Assembly: GCA_029262855.1 (NCBI GenBank)
Contig: JAJCYP010000110.1
Span: forward strand, 37,273-101,272
DNA: 64,000 bases
Reading direction: 5' to 3'
Source of the DNA: Bacteroidota bacterium
GTDB taxonomy: Bacteria > Bacteroidota > Rhodothermia > Rhodothermales > UBA10348
The notes beneath the pieces are model-generated. The model did not search any database. It had not been told where the DNA came from and saw nothing but the letters and a program-made list of their open reading frames with translations. Position 1 is the stretch's first letter. The number at the start of each line of letters is the position of its first letter. Of the stretch, positions 33,621-42,923 are shown piece by piece. The position numbers and the translations under genes were made by a program.

Positions 33621-34703
33621 ATGACGGCAAGCCCAGGGGTTTCGGCCCGATCACCCGTCGGGAGCGTAGATTGGTCCGGGGCCACTCGCAACCCGGTTCC
33701 TACCCGGCCCCACGATAGGGCCATCACCTTGCTTCACAGCCGGCACCGCACATATCGCTTCTGGATCCTCATCGTCGGCTGCGCCTTGGCCGGCTGTGAG
33801 TCGACCGTCGACCTCGGGGTGGATGGCGACTACCATTTTTCGCTCTACGGCGTTCTGAATCCGGTTGCTGACACTCAGGCCGTGATGGTATTCCCGATCC
33901 ACCCGACACTTAGACCCTGGACCGACGACCCGTTTGCCCAGCTGGTGAGCGAAGATGAGTTCGGGGAGTCAGTGGTCTGGCGAGATTCTGTCGTCGCTAA
34001 GGACGATGGTCCGGTTCACGTGTTCTGGGCTCCATTCCGGCCTCGGTACGGATCGCGGCATCGATTGGAAGTGAGCTCCCTCGAAACTGAGGGCACGGCC
34101 TCCGCCAACGTGGTCGTGCCTGGGCAGGCGTCTGTCAGCCTGGGCGTCCCGTATGATGACTTTGGGGTATCTCAGGATATAAGGGTGACGCCCGGGGTAC
34201 CGAGGCTCAACGGGAGCCAGCTGGTCTACCTGATTCAGGCTCGACTTCCCGCGGCGTGGCGGGTTCTTCCAGTCCTTGTGCCCGGAGCTAGCGAGCCAGT
34301 ATCGGTCCTTCCCCCGCCGAGCGACAGTCTGGTCGTCCAGCCTTTGCGGGTGCCGATTGACCTGGCTGGCTCGGAGGTTCGCATGGGAGATGAATGGGTG
34401 TACACAGTGAACTACAGTCAGCACCTCCGGGAAATTTGGTCCCGTCTCCGTCGTAGGGGCCGCGTCGATACAGCCTTCGGAGTCAGATTCCTCGGCCTTG
34501 AGTTTCGCGCAGTTGCCGCGAGCGCAGATTGGATTCCACCAGGAGGTCAATTCGATCCCGATGTTCTCATTCAACCCGGGACCCTGTCCAACGTCGAGGG
34601 TGGGTTCGGATTCGTGGGCTCGGGGTATCAACTGGCATTGGACTACGGCCTGTCCCCGGAGCTACTCGAGCGCATTGGGTTCAGGATGCCAGACGGCGGG
34701 TGA
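33621..34703 (+). CDS. DUF4249-like lipoprotein
   Basis: The 360-residue frame contains an internal signal sequence FWILIVGCALAGCESTVDLG with lipobox LAGC, so translation probably starts near the TTG at about 33729 rather than at the track's first Met. The mature part is rich in beta strands and ends SNVEGGFGFVGSGYQLALDYG, a typical feature of DUF4249 proteins, outer-membrane lipoproteins often paired with TonB receptors in Bacteroidota. No TonB receptor adjoins it here. No catalytic motif is seen. Confidence 0.7.
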   Translation: MTASPGVSARSPVGSVDWSGATRNPVPTRPHDRAITLLHSRHRTYRFWILIVGCALAGCESTVDLGVDGDYHFSLYGVLNPVADTQAVMVFPIHPTLRPWTDDPFAQLVSEDEFGESVVWRDSVVAKDDGPVHVFWAPFRPRYGSRHRLEVSSLETEGTASANVVVPGQASVSLGVPYDDFGVSQDIRVTPGVPRLNGSQLVYLIQARLPAAWRVLPVLVPGASEPVSVLPPPSDSLVVQPLRVPIDLAGSEVRMGDEWVYTVNYSQHLREIWSRLRRRGRVDTAFGVRFLGLEFRAVAASADWIPPGGQFDPDVLIQPGTLSNVEGGFGFVGSGYQLALDYGLSPELLERIGFRMPDGG

Positions 34704-34750
34704 AGGAAACTGGACGGTAACGAAAGGCTCCGATTCCCGACGCACTTCCG

Positions 34751-36124
34751 ATGGACATCAATCGCCCCGGCAAAATTGGAACCTGGCTCTCCCTGCTCAC
34801 CGAACCCCGGTCCGCGGAGAAGCTGCGTCTCAACGGGCTGAAGTGGGATTCGCTCTCTCCGGAACTCAGAGTGCCACAGCAGGCCGCGGGCATTGCCACA
34901 CCTTCCTGCGGAGCAACCTGGGGGGTGATGGAGAAGTGCGACTTTGCGTGCACCAGCTGCTACCTGAGCGATCTCGCCAACCACACCCGGCCGTTGCCAT
35001 TCGGGGAGGTCAAGCTCCAATTGGACGCGCTTCGGAAAGCCCTGGGCCCCGGGGGGAAGGTTCAATTGACATCGGGAGAAGTCACGCTACTTCCTGTGGC
35101 GCGGCTGGGCAGAATGGTCTCCTACGCGAGATCCATCGACCTGGACGTCATGGTGATGACCAATGGACAGCGCCTCCTCCATGACGCCGATTACCTCTCC
35201 ACCCTGGTCAGCACCTACGGCCTGGAGAAAATCGGAATCCACATCGACGGTACCCAGAAGGGCCGGAAGGGACACCGGGTGGGTTCGCTCGAAGAGGAGC
35301 TCCACCCCGTTCGGGACCAGTTTGCAGCCCTCATCAAGAGCGTCCGGGCGCAGACCGGTCGAAAACTGGATACCGCCCACATGGTAACGGTGACCGAGGG
35401 CATCCTTCCTCAGATTCCGGCCGTGATGGAATGGATGCTGGACAACCTCGACAGCTTCCGCATGGTGAGTTTTCAGCCCGTGGCCGAGGTTGGTCGAACG
35501 AAGGACGAGCGTCCGGACGGGCTGACGCTGGACGCCGTCTGGGCGCAGGTCTGCGAGGGCACAGGGAGACTCCTGAATCGACATGCGATGCACTTCGGCC
35601 ATCCTTCCTGCTCCATCGTCGCCCCGTGGGTGGTGTTCTCCTACGGGGGACTGCACCACATTGTGGAAGCATCGAGAGAGGGCAAACGATGGGACCTCCG
35701 GTTCCTTCAAAGGGCCATGGCGCATTTGGGTGGTTTCTCGACCGTGAAATCCACGCGCTCTCAAACGGTCGCCAAGCTCCTCGGCGTCCTGGCCCGAAGC
35801 CCCGGTCTATTGCTGGAGGCTCCGTTCTACGGACTGTACCGGCTCTGGGGAATTCGCTCCCTTCTGATTCCGTTTCTGGGGCGCTGGCTTATCGGCCGGC
35901 CTGTATCCGTCCGACCGCTGGTGGTGGTGGCGCACAAATTCATGGACGCTGACGAACTCAAGACATCATTGGGGCGGGCCCGATTGGACGCCTGCGTGTT
36001 CAAGCTGCCGGTGGACGGCAGGATGGTCTCCATGTGTGAGATGAACGCGACGCCCATCCGCGAGACACTCCACCGCGAGTTGGCCGCGCAGGCTCCGGCC
36101 GAAGCGCTTATTGCCCACCGCTGA
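34751..36124 (+). CDS. Radical SAM protein
   Basis: The 457-residue protein has the canonical 4Fe-4S motif C63-xxx-C67-xx-C70 in VMEKCDFACTSCYLSD, followed by VQLTSGEVTLLPVARLG and MVMTNGQRL, typical of the SAM-binding TIM barrel. The C-terminal half has HPSCSIVAPW and DACVFKLPVDGRMVSMCEMN, which may carry further cysteine ligands. It would use S-adenosylmethionine to make a 5'-deoxyadenosyl radical. The substrate is unknown; no peptide precursor is evident. It is followed 18 bases later by a small CxxC protein that may be its partner. Confidence 0.85.
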   Translation: MDINRPGKIGTWLSLLTEPRSAEKLRLNGLKWDSLSPELRVPQQAAGIATPSCGATWGVMEKCDFACTSCYLSDLANHTRPLPFGEVKLQLDALRKALGPGGKVQLTSGEVTLLPVARLGRMVSYARSIDLDVMVMTNGQRLLHDADYLSTLVSTYGLEKIGIHIDGTQKGRKGHRVGSLEEELHPVRDQFAALIKSVRAQTGRKLDTAHMVTVTEGILPQIPAVMEWMLDNLDSFRMVSFQPVAEVGRTKDERPDGLTLDAVWAQVCEGTGRLLNRHAMHFGHPSCSIVAPWVVFSYGGLHHIVEASREGKRWDLRFLQRAMAHLGGFSTVKSTRSQTVAKLLGVLARSPGLLLEAPFYGLYRLWGIRSLLIPFLGRWLIGRPVSVRPLVVVAHKFMDADELKTSLGRARLDACVFKLPVDGRMVSMCEMNATPIRETLHRELAAQAPAEALIAHR

Positions 36125-36142
36125 CCAAAGATGTGAACCATC

Positions 36143-36508
36143 GTGCAACTGATATTTGTCTATAACGCAAACGGCGGGCTGCTCAATTCGCTGTTCGACG
36201 CCGGGCACAAGCTGCTCAGTCCAAGCACCTACGCATGCAATCTCTGCGCGCTGACCTTTGGGGCACTCACCGAGCGGGCAGAATGGAAGGCGTTCAGGGT
36301 GTCATCCCCCCATACCTTCAGGTTTCTCCACAAGGACGAGTTTGAGAGTGAGTTTGAGGGGGAGTTCCAGTTTCCCATTGTCCTGAAGAACGGGGGCGAG
36401 TTGGAGACGCTCGTCTCGACCCAGGAAATCGAGGCGCTGGGGAGCCTGGAGGATCTTATTGAGATGATCTCGTCGCGCGCGGACCCCGTTTCCGGGTCGT
36501 CGCGCTGA
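36143..36508 (+). CDS. Small CxxC protein next to the radical SAM gene
   Basis: The 121-residue protein starts with GTG, MQLIFVYNANGGLLNSLFDAGHKLLS, then has YACNLCALTFGALTE with a C-x2-C, HKDEFESEF and LSTQEIEALGSLEDLIEMI-like ending. The N-terminal 'YNA..G' and 'AHK' and the CxxC are a conserved set in unannotated proteins; I do not assign a function. It has no signal peptide. The close spacing to the radical SAM gene suggests one transcript and perhaps a shared pathway. Confidence 0.65.
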   Translation: MQLIFVYNANGGLLNSLFDAGHKLLSPSTYACNLCALTFGALTERAEWKAFRVSSPHTFRFLHKDEFESEFEGEFQFPIVLKNGGELETLVSTQEIEALGSLEDLIEMISSRADPVSGSSR

Positions 36509-36544
36509 TAGCCTGTTATCGGTGCTCCTACCAGAGCCAGGGAG

Positions 36545-36562
36545 CGTCAACGATCGTTGACG
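36545..36562. promoter_or_regulatory. 18-bp perfect palindrome upstream of membrane protein
   Basis: CGTCAACGATCGTTGACG is a perfect 18-base palindrome about 80 bases before the next start codon. It is centred on a GATC and is well placed to be an operator. It may serve the 36642 gene or be a chance dyad. Confidence 0.45.
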
Positions 36563-36641
36563 TTGCTGTAGCGGGACGGAAAACCCTGCACCTCTACCCG
36601 CACCTGCGCGTATGACATGAACTATCCCCTAACGCCGCCGC

Positions 36642-37457
36642 ATGAACCTAATGAAGCTCTACAACGAAGAAGAAATTGGAGCCATCCTGAAGAAGGCGAC
36701 GGAGAAGTCGGACGGGGATAAGGCAGCTTCGACGGTCGGCCTGACGATCGATGAATTACGGCAGCTCGGCGCAGACGCCGGGATCGACCCTGATCGGATT
36801 ACAGGGGCGGTGGCGGAACTCGGCGCGGGGAGCGATAGCCTTGAACGGACCTTCCTCGGCGGGCCGTTTTCGTTCAGCAAGAGCATCGTCTTGGACGGCG
36901 AAATAACGGCAGGCCAGTGGGAGGATATGCTGGCTTCCATCCGAGCGTGTTTCAAGGCGAAGGGAGACGTCAGCGTCCGAGAGTCTACCTTCGAGTGGAG
37001 TTCGCCCTGGGATAGTGCGAATTCGGGACAGGTGACCGCGACCAGGGAGCGGGGAAAGACCAAGGTCAACGTTGGATGGCATGGCCCCATGACCGCATTC
37101 TTGTTCTATCTGCCGGTTATTCCAGTAACGATTGCGTCCGTCTTTGTGGCAAGTGACATCCCGGCGTTGACGGAGCTCACCGGTCTCTCACTGGTCCTGC
37201 TGCTCAGCGCAGGGACTTTTGCTGCCGGACGCTGGGCGCTACGCAGGCACCTGGATAAGCTCTTTACGAAGTTCCGTGGGCTGATGGCGGGATTCGAGGG
37301 AGTCACTGCCGGGAACTCGGCCACAGCCGAAGCTGCCTCTCATCAGGCCGAGACGGTCCATGACAAGACGGACTCTCGAGGACCGCTACTCAACGCTGAG
37401 GAAGGCGAAGGGCAGGGCGATGGAGGGCAGGTGGCGAGGACACGCGCTCGAGAGTAG
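36642..37457 (+). CDS. Membrane protein with N-terminal three-helix domain
   Basis: The 271-residue protein has an N-terminal module beginning MNLMKLYNEEEIGAILKKAT and continuing GLTIDELRQLGADAGIDPDR, which recurs before various membrane or sensory proteins. A soluble middle is followed by two hydrophobic helices (AFLFYLPVIPVTIASVFVA and LSLVLLLSAGTFAAGRWA) and a charged tail. The role is unknown. It is preceded by an 18-bp palindrome and lies just before the glycan locus, but has no clear link with it. Confidence 0.65.
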   Translation: MNLMKLYNEEEIGAILKKATEKSDGDKAASTVGLTIDELRQLGADAGIDPDRITGAVAELGAGSDSLERTFLGGPFSFSKSIVLDGEITAGQWEDMLASIRACFKAKGDVSVRESTFEWSSPWDSANSGQVTATRERGKTKVNVGWHGPMTAFLFYLPVIPVTIASVFVASDIPALTELTGLSLVLLLSAGTFAAGRWALRRHLDKLFTKFRGLMAGFEGVTAGNSATAEAASHQAETVHDKTDSRGPLLNAEEGEGQGDGGQVARTRARE

Positions 37458-37545
37458 GTCAGCCCGATCTGCGCACCGAGAGGCGGGCCTGACTTGCCAA
37501 CGCCCCGGCGACCATCTTGTGGTCTGACACAGCAAGAGGAAGACG

Positions 37546-40038
37546 ATGGACGGATGCATCAGTAGGAAACTCGCCCTGGCAATGCGGGCCCGAGCTGGTT
37601 GGCGGTTCATGCTCGCCGGCCTGCTGCCCGTCGGAATGTCCCAGGCTCAAGCGGGCCAGGTGGACACGCTTGCGGTGGCCTTCGACGGCCACTTCGGTCA
37701 GGTCGAAGTAGGCGGCTCACTCGCCGGTGCCGAGTTTCACGACAGCCGGCCCCTTCCCTCCCGCATCAGCTTCTACTACCCGGTGGCCAACAGCCTGGAT
37801 CTGAGCACCGACTACTGGAAGCGGGGTGACTCCCGGCCACTGACGGTTTCGGTCGGTGTTGACGGAAAGACAGAATCGCTGGGCACGGAACCGTGGGATT
37901 ACCAATGGACCCCGTACAGCGCGGTCTTCCACAAGACAAGCGCGGACTATGGGGCGACGCTGGAGTACCGATTTGCAGACGAACTCCCCGTAGTCGTCAT
38001 GCGCCTCACGTTGCGGAATCTAACGGGCCGCCGGGCCGCGTTTCGTGTCGATTCCGACCTGGCGATGGTCCTCAGGACGTCGCACGCGTACACCGTGCGT
38101 GAGCCAACCCGCACCGAATACAAGGACGGCGGGAATACTTTCCAGGCCTCCTTTGATGAGGCAGATACGGACTCCGTGGCACTCTTCGTTTCCAACGTGG
38201 GGGCTCTGCCGGAACCGCAGTCGGACACCGGCACGGCCCGGTTTGGCTACGCCCGGAACCTGGCGCCTGGCGATTCGCTCGTGATAACCCAACTCATCGG
38301 GACAGGCCCGCAGGGGGAGGTCGACGCCATTCGTCGGAAGGCCATGGGACAATGGGAGGAACGGGTGACGGCATACGAGGACGGGATCCGGAGCTATGTC
38401 CGCGACTCGGGCCGATTCGAACTCCCCGATCCAGGGCTGCGCCAGACGGATCAGCTGGCGCGTGCCCTTCTCCGAGCCGACCGTCACTACCTCGACGGTC
38501 AGGTGGTACCCATGCCGAGCCCGGCGGAATACAACTTCTTCTTCACGCACGACCTCCTGCTCACAGACCTGGGTGCGGTCTTCTTCGACACCGACCGCGT
38601 TCGGGAGGATCTGTGGTACCTGCACTCTCTGGTCGCCGCGGATTCGGTCCTGCCCCACGCGCGCTACTGGCGTGACAGCACGTACGTGGTTGAACCGGCC
38701 AACTCGGACAACTGGAACCACCTGTGGGTCAACGTGCTTGCCGCCTCGTATCTCAAACACAGCGGTGACACGGCCACGGTCGGGGCGCTTTACCCTGCAC
38801 TGAAAAAGAGCATGTCACTCATGCTTGCCAACGAGCGCGACGGGCTCATGTACGCCGAGCGGCCCGACTGGTGGGATATCGGGCACGTGTACGGACCCCG
38901 AGCCTATCTGACCGCATTGACCATCAGGGCCATTGAGGCCTACGCGTTCGTCTCGATACGGTTGGGCCAGGACACTGACCTGCTCGGCCCCATGCTGCAG
39001 TCGTCGCGGCAGATGCGGCGGGCTTTGATCGACGAACTCTGGGACGAGGAGGCAGGGTATCTCCTGAATGGGCTGGATTCGACCTCGCTGGACAGACATT
39101 ATTACACGGGGTCGCTGCTCGCGGCGGCCTTCGACCTTCTCGACGGGTCAAGGCGGGATACCCTGCTGGAGACCGCCAGACGGGAGCTCCTGGATGAGCA
39201 GGTGGGCATGCGCAACGCCATGCCCGCGGATTACCACCTTCTGAAGGACGTCTACCATTTCCAGGAGGGAGAAGTCGGCGCGCCGTTTCTCTACATGAAC
39301 GGTGGGGTCTGGCCCCAGGGGAACGCCTGGTACGCCATGGGGCTGATTGCGGCGGGACGAGTGGACGAGGCTCGGATGGTACTGGAGCGATACCTGAGCG
39401 TGTCGGGCGTGATGGACAGTCCCCAGGGCCAGCCGGCATTCTACGAATACCGCAATGCCGATCCGGACTCCCCGACCTACGGTTCCGTGGACAAGCCCAC
39501 CTTTCTGTGGGCCGGCGGGTGGTACCTGCACGTCCTCTATCAGCTGGCGGGTGTCCGGGAAACACCGTGGAACCTCTCGTTCAGCCCAAACCTGCCGCAC
39601 GATTTCGGCGAAGTGGCCTACGACCTTGCGGTGGAAGACCGGCAGGCGCGGGTGTCATGGTCAGGGTCCGGGTCCAGCTTCCGACGCATCCTTCTGGACG
39701 GTGTGGAGAGCGCATCGGCCGTCCTCACGGGTCCGGTCGGGCGAATTGACCTGGAGCGTGGTCCGGCAACACGGCCGTACTTGGCCGCGGCCTCGTGTAT
39801 CGTGGAGTGGGTACGGCGAGAGGATGGCGGACACGGCCTGGCAATTGGCGTCAGGGGATCGGTCGGACAGCGTGTGGCCCTGGAGGTGGTTGGTCCGGGT
39901 CCGCTTACGACGGCTCACGTGAATGGCGCTGCGCTCCCTGCCTCATCGGTAGCGAAAGACCGCGCGGACGGAGTCACAGTGACGCGCGTGGTCTGGACGC
40001 TCGATAGCGAAACCGCTCTCGTCAGGATCTCTCGGTAG
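37546..40038 (+). CDS. Secreted six-hairpin glycosidase (GH94/GH63-like)
   Basis: The 830-residue protein has a signal peptide (GWRFMLAGLLPVGMSQAQA), a beta-sandwich N-terminal region of about 250 residues, and an alpha/alpha-barrel catalytic region. Landmarks are NFFFTHDLLLTDLGAVFFD, DWWDIGHVYGPRAYLTALTI, YLLNGLDSTSLDRHYYTGSL and NGGVWPQGNAWYAMGLIAAG, the last typical of GH94/GH15/GH63-type six-hairpin enzymes. A small C-terminal beta domain ends the protein. Acid/base residues cannot be named with confidence. It is presumably periplasmic or exported and trims the glycan handled by the locus; it is separated from the LacI gene by about 120 bases. Confidence 0.8.
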   Translation: MDGCISRKLALAMRARAGWRFMLAGLLPVGMSQAQAGQVDTLAVAFDGHFGQVEVGGSLAGAEFHDSRPLPSRISFYYPVANSLDLSTDYWKRGDSRPLTVSVGVDGKTESLGTEPWDYQWTPYSAVFHKTSADYGATLEYRFADELPVVVMRLTLRNLTGRRAAFRVDSDLAMVLRTSHAYTVREPTRTEYKDGGNTFQASFDEADTDSVALFVSNVGALPEPQSDTGTARFGYARNLAPGDSLVITQLIGTGPQGEVDAIRRKAMGQWEERVTAYEDGIRSYVRDSGRFELPDPGLRQTDQLARALLRADRHYLDGQVVPMPSPAEYNFFFTHDLLLTDLGAVFFDTDRVREDLWYLHSLVAADSVLPHARYWRDSTYVVEPANSDNWNHLWVNVLAASYLKHSGDTATVGALYPALKKSMSLMLANERDGLMYAERPDWWDIGHVYGPRAYLTALTIRAIEAYAFVSIRLGQDTDLLGPMLQSSRQMRRALIDELWDEEAGYLLNGLDSTSLDRHYYTGSLLAAAFDLLDGSRRDTLLETARRELLDEQVGMRNAMPADYHLLKDVYHFQEGEVGAPFLYMNGGVWPQGNAWYAMGLIAAGRVDEARMVLERYLSVSGVMDSPQGQPAFYEYRNADPDSPTYGSVDKPTFLWAGGWYLHVLYQLAGVRETPWNLSFSPNLPHDFGEVAYDLAVEDRQARVSWSGSGSSFRRILLDGVESASAVLTGPVGRIDLERGPATRPYLAAASCIVEWVRREDGGHGLAIGVRGSVGQRVALEVVGPGPLTTAHVNGAALPASSVAKDRADGVTVTRVVWTLDSETALVRISR

Positions 40039-40092
40039 GATTCCCAAACGGGTCGCCACGACATCGAAATTGCAGGGTGAGCCCGAATGGTC

Positions 40093-40137
40093 TTGACATG
40101 TTCTCCATACGTGATTACGTTGATCGAAACGTTTCGA
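40093..40137 (+). promoter_or_regulatory. Promoter and LacI-type operator
   Basis: TTGACA at 40093-40098 could be a -35 box, with a weak TACGTT 17 bases downstream. TCGAAACGTTTCGA at 40124-40137 is a 14-base perfect palindrome with the central CG typical of LacI-family operators. It sits just before the GTG start of the LacI gene, suggesting autoregulation and control of the glycan genes. Confidence 0.6.
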
Positions 40138-40157
40138 GAAATTCTACGACATCTCGT

Positions 40158-41204
40158 GTGAGCACTGGTTCGACAACGAAGAGGCCGACGATCAAGGATG
40201 TCGCTGCTCAGGCAGGTGTATCCATATCGACCGTCTCATTGGTGATCAATGACAAGGGCTATGTCAGCGACCAAACCCGAGAACGGGTTCAGGAGGCTGC
40301 ACGGAAGCTGAACTTCGTTCCAAGGCCGGCAGCGCGGGCATTGCCATCCAAGACCACCGGCAACGTCGGATTCGTGGTTCGTGACGATCACTTTCGTCGA
40401 ACCGAGCCGTTCTATACCGGTGTATATCTAGGGACGGAGTTCGAGGCGAACAATCGCGAGTTGTACGTACTGTTGACCACGATCCCCACGGAGTATGTGC
40501 CGGGAAAACACACGCCACGGTTTCTTCGGGAGCAGAACGTGGACGGCATCCTGGTGGCGGGCAAGGTCGCCCCGGCATTCCTGGCCGAAGCATCGACCTC
40601 GGGTGTGCCTGTCGTGCTCATCGACTTCGAGCATGACACCCTCCCGGCGGCGGTCATCGACAATCGCGGCGGAGCTCATGCAGCCACACGCCACCTGATC
40701 GACCGTGGCCACCGGCACATCGCCCTGGTCGGCGGGGACATGGACCATCCGAGCCTGCATGCCAGGCGTGAGGGATTCCAGTTGGCCTGCTTCGAGGCGG
40801 GACTTTCCCCGGATCAGGTCCAGTTCATTGTTGCCAGCGAGGGCGAGTCGGACTATGCCACCGGCACGGTACTGGCCAAACGTCTGTTTGCCAATGGGGC
40901 CGTCCCTACAGCCGCCTTCTGTATCAACGATGCGACCGCTCTGGCCGTGATCGATCAGGCCGCCGGGTTGGGACTGAAGGTGCCGGACGATATCGCCGTA
41001 GTCGGGTTCGACGATGTGCCCCAGGCCAAACATAACCAGCCCGCGCTGACCACAGTGCGGGTTCAAACCGATCACCTCGGCGAGCTCGCGATGCGGTACC
41101 TGGTCGATCTGATCGAGGAATCCCGGTCCCGGAAAGTCAGGCCGGGGCGCGACCCGCATCGCATTACACTACCCACGGAACTCGTGATACGAGACACAAC
41201 CTGA
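40158..41204 (+). CDS. LacI-family transcriptional regulator
   Basis: I chose the GTG at 40158, which begins [20 protein letters not shown], because the track's extra 27 codons cover a putative promoter and operator. The 348-residue protein has a LacI HTH ([20 protein letters not shown], then the hinge [15 protein letters not shown]) and a periplasmic-binding-protein-like effector domain with [27 protein letters not shown] and [20 protein letters not shown]. It probably senses an imported sugar and represses the surrounding locus. The next gene is transcribed in the same direction 86 bases downstream. Confidence 0.92.
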   Translation: MSTGSTTKRPTIKDVAAQAGVSISTVSLVINDKGYVSDQTRERVQEAARKLNFVPRPAARALPSKTTGNVGFVVRDDHFRRTEPFYTGVYLGTEFEANNRELYVLLTTIPTEYVPGKHTPRFLREQNVDGILVAGKVAPAFLAEASTSGVPVVLIDFEHDTLPAAVIDNRGGAHAATRHLIDRGHRHIALVGGDMDHPSLHARREGFQLACFEAGLSPDQVQFIVASEGESDYATGTVLAKRLFANGAVPTAAFCINDATALAVIDQAAGLGLKVPDDIAVVGFDDVPQAKHNQPALTTVRVQTDHLGELAMRYLVDLIEESRSRKVRPGRDPHRITLPTELVIRDTT

Positions 41205-41289
41205 GCCATCGGCACCCTCTGACCCGGGCGCAACGGACACATCAACACGCCAGACCGCGATCATGCGCGGCAATACACAAAGGTGACCA

Positions 41290-42855
41290 ATGACAACACT
41301 CTTACAAAAGCCGACACTCCTACAAAAGGCAGGGTGCCTCACGGGCGCGCTATTCGGTTTATTCTTGATTCTGATGCCTTCCCAGGTGCTCGCACAGAGC
41401 GCTGTGGATCGGCTGGTGTCGGCCAATTCGGCCGCTAACCTGTTATCCAACGGCGGCTTCGAGACGATGAAGCCAGCCTACTGGGCTCCGTCTGGCTCCA
41501 GTGCCGAGTGGACCACCGAGCAGACCCGGACCCCGGGTTCGAGCCTGAAGCTCTCCGGAGCCTCAAGCGCCTGGGTGATGGACGAAGCGGTCCGTGCCTG
41601 GGTCGGCGGCATTCCCGCCGGCGGCACACCAGAGATCATCATTGGCGGTTGGGTCTACACCGACGGCGTGAACACGGGGCCGACCGACGACGCGGGCAAG
41701 TTCCAGCTTGTCTTCGAGTTTCTTGATGTACCCGGCGGCACGAATGTTCTGGGTGCCCCCGTGGTACTGGATCTGCCCCAGGCCTCGGCCTCTACCCTGG
41801 ACTGGGTCGAACTGTCAAGCGAAACACTTGGCGCGATCACGCTACCCTCTGAGAAGGCGGCTACCAGTGTGAAGGTGACCTTCCGCCAGGGGGCCAACGC
41901 GACGGGTACGGCCTACCTCGAAGATCTCTTCATCCGCAATGCACCCGGTGCCGATGGGTGGGCCGGCGACTGGTTCAATGCGAACATGGATGCCGGCGAC
42001 ACGTGGTACTACTGGATGGACGGCATGGCCGCGGGCAAGCCTGATTGGGAGACCAGCCGGACCCACTTCATGCACGTTACCGATGCCGAGGCGCACTCGG
42101 GCACGCAGAGCCTGCTGATCGAGTCGAACGGGACGAATCAGCTGGAGACGGTAGCGGTAACGGACCGCGTAGCCGTGACGGCCGGAGAGCCGGTGCTGTT
42201 CAGCTTCTGGGTGAAGCGCGAGGGCAACACGAATCCGACGGAGATCGGGACGGGTCAGAACAACCTTGGGTTGACCGTCCTGTGGTACGACAACCTGGAT
42301 GGCGGCGCGGCCGGCTGGGGTGAGGTCGGTGGCACGGATGTGGTGATGGAGCAGGGGACGAACGAGCACCTGATTCCGCGCCTGATTCAGGAGGCGGCTG
42401 ACGGTTGGAAGCAGTATGCCTACGTGGCCTATCCCGCCGAGAACGCGGTGGGCGTCGAGGCACGCCTGCGCTACTGGCACGCCTTCGACGGCAAAACGTA
42501 CTGGGATGACGTGGCCATCGTGCCGCTGAGCGGTACGACACTCATCGGGACGGGCATCGAAGACACCTTCCTCGGTGGGGAACTGCCCGAAAACTTCGCG
42601 CTGTTCCAGAACTACCCCAACCCGTTCAATCCCACGACGTCGATCACGTTCGATCTCACGTCTGAGTCTCAGGTAAGCCTGGCCGTGTACAATGTGCTTG
42701 GTCAGCGGGTCGCATCCCTCCTGACCGGGACACGTTTGTCGGCCGGTAGTCACGGTGTGACGTTCGACGCCTCGGCGCTCCAGAGCGGCGTGTATCTATA
42801 CGTCATCGAAGTGAATGGCGCGCCGACTGCACGTTCGATGGTCCTGATGAAATAG
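41290..42855 (+). CDS. T9SS-sorted carbohydrate-binding-like surface protein
   Basis: The 521-residue protein has a signal peptide (LFLILMPSQVLAQ). It then has two or more jelly-roll regions resembling CBM4/9-type modules, marked by LLSNGGFETMKPAYW and TQSLLIESNGTNQLE. It ends in a clear type A T9SS domain: LFQNYPNPFNPTTSITFDL and SGVYLYVIEVNG. The role would be binding a glycan at the surface; no catalytic residues are evident. It is followed by a strong GC hairpin before the TonB receptor gene. Confidence 0.85.
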   Translation: MTTLLQKPTLLQKAGCLTGALFGLFLILMPSQVLAQSAVDRLVSANSAANLLSNGGFETMKPAYWAPSGSSAEWTTEQTRTPGSSLKLSGASSAWVMDEAVRAWVGGIPAGGTPEIIIGGWVYTDGVNTGPTDDAGKFQLVFEFLDVPGGTNVLGAPVVLDLPQASASTLDWVELSSETLGAITLPSEKAATSVKVTFRQGANATGTAYLEDLFIRNAPGADGWAGDWFNANMDAGDTWYYWMDGMAAGKPDWETSRTHFMHVTDAEAHSGTQSLLIESNGTNQLETVAVTDRVAVTAGEPVLFSFWVKREGNTNPTEIGTGQNNLGLTVLWYDNLDGGAAGWGEVGGTDVVMEQGTNEHLIPRLIQEAADGWKQYAYVAYPAENAVGVEARLRYWHAFDGKTYWDDVAIVPLSGTTLIGTGIEDTFLGGELPENFALFQNYPNPFNPTTSITFDLTSESQVSLAVYNVLGQRVASLLTGTRLSAGSHGVTFDASALQSGVYLYVIEVNGAPTARSMVLMK

Positions 42856-42868
42856 TCTCTGCGCGACC

Positions 42869-42891
42869 GCCCCGGGGGGCTCCCCCGGGGC
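42869..42891 (+). terminator. GC-rich hairpin between T9SS protein and TonB receptor genes
   Basis: GCCCCGGGGG pairs perfectly with CCCCCGGGGC around a 3-base loop (GCT). There is no T tract after it, so it may only attenuate, or stabilise the 3' end of the upstream transcript, allowing unequal expression of the two genes. Confidence 0.5.
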
Positions 42892-42923
42892 GCCATCGTG
42901 CGGTCGTAAAACGGGACCGAGGC

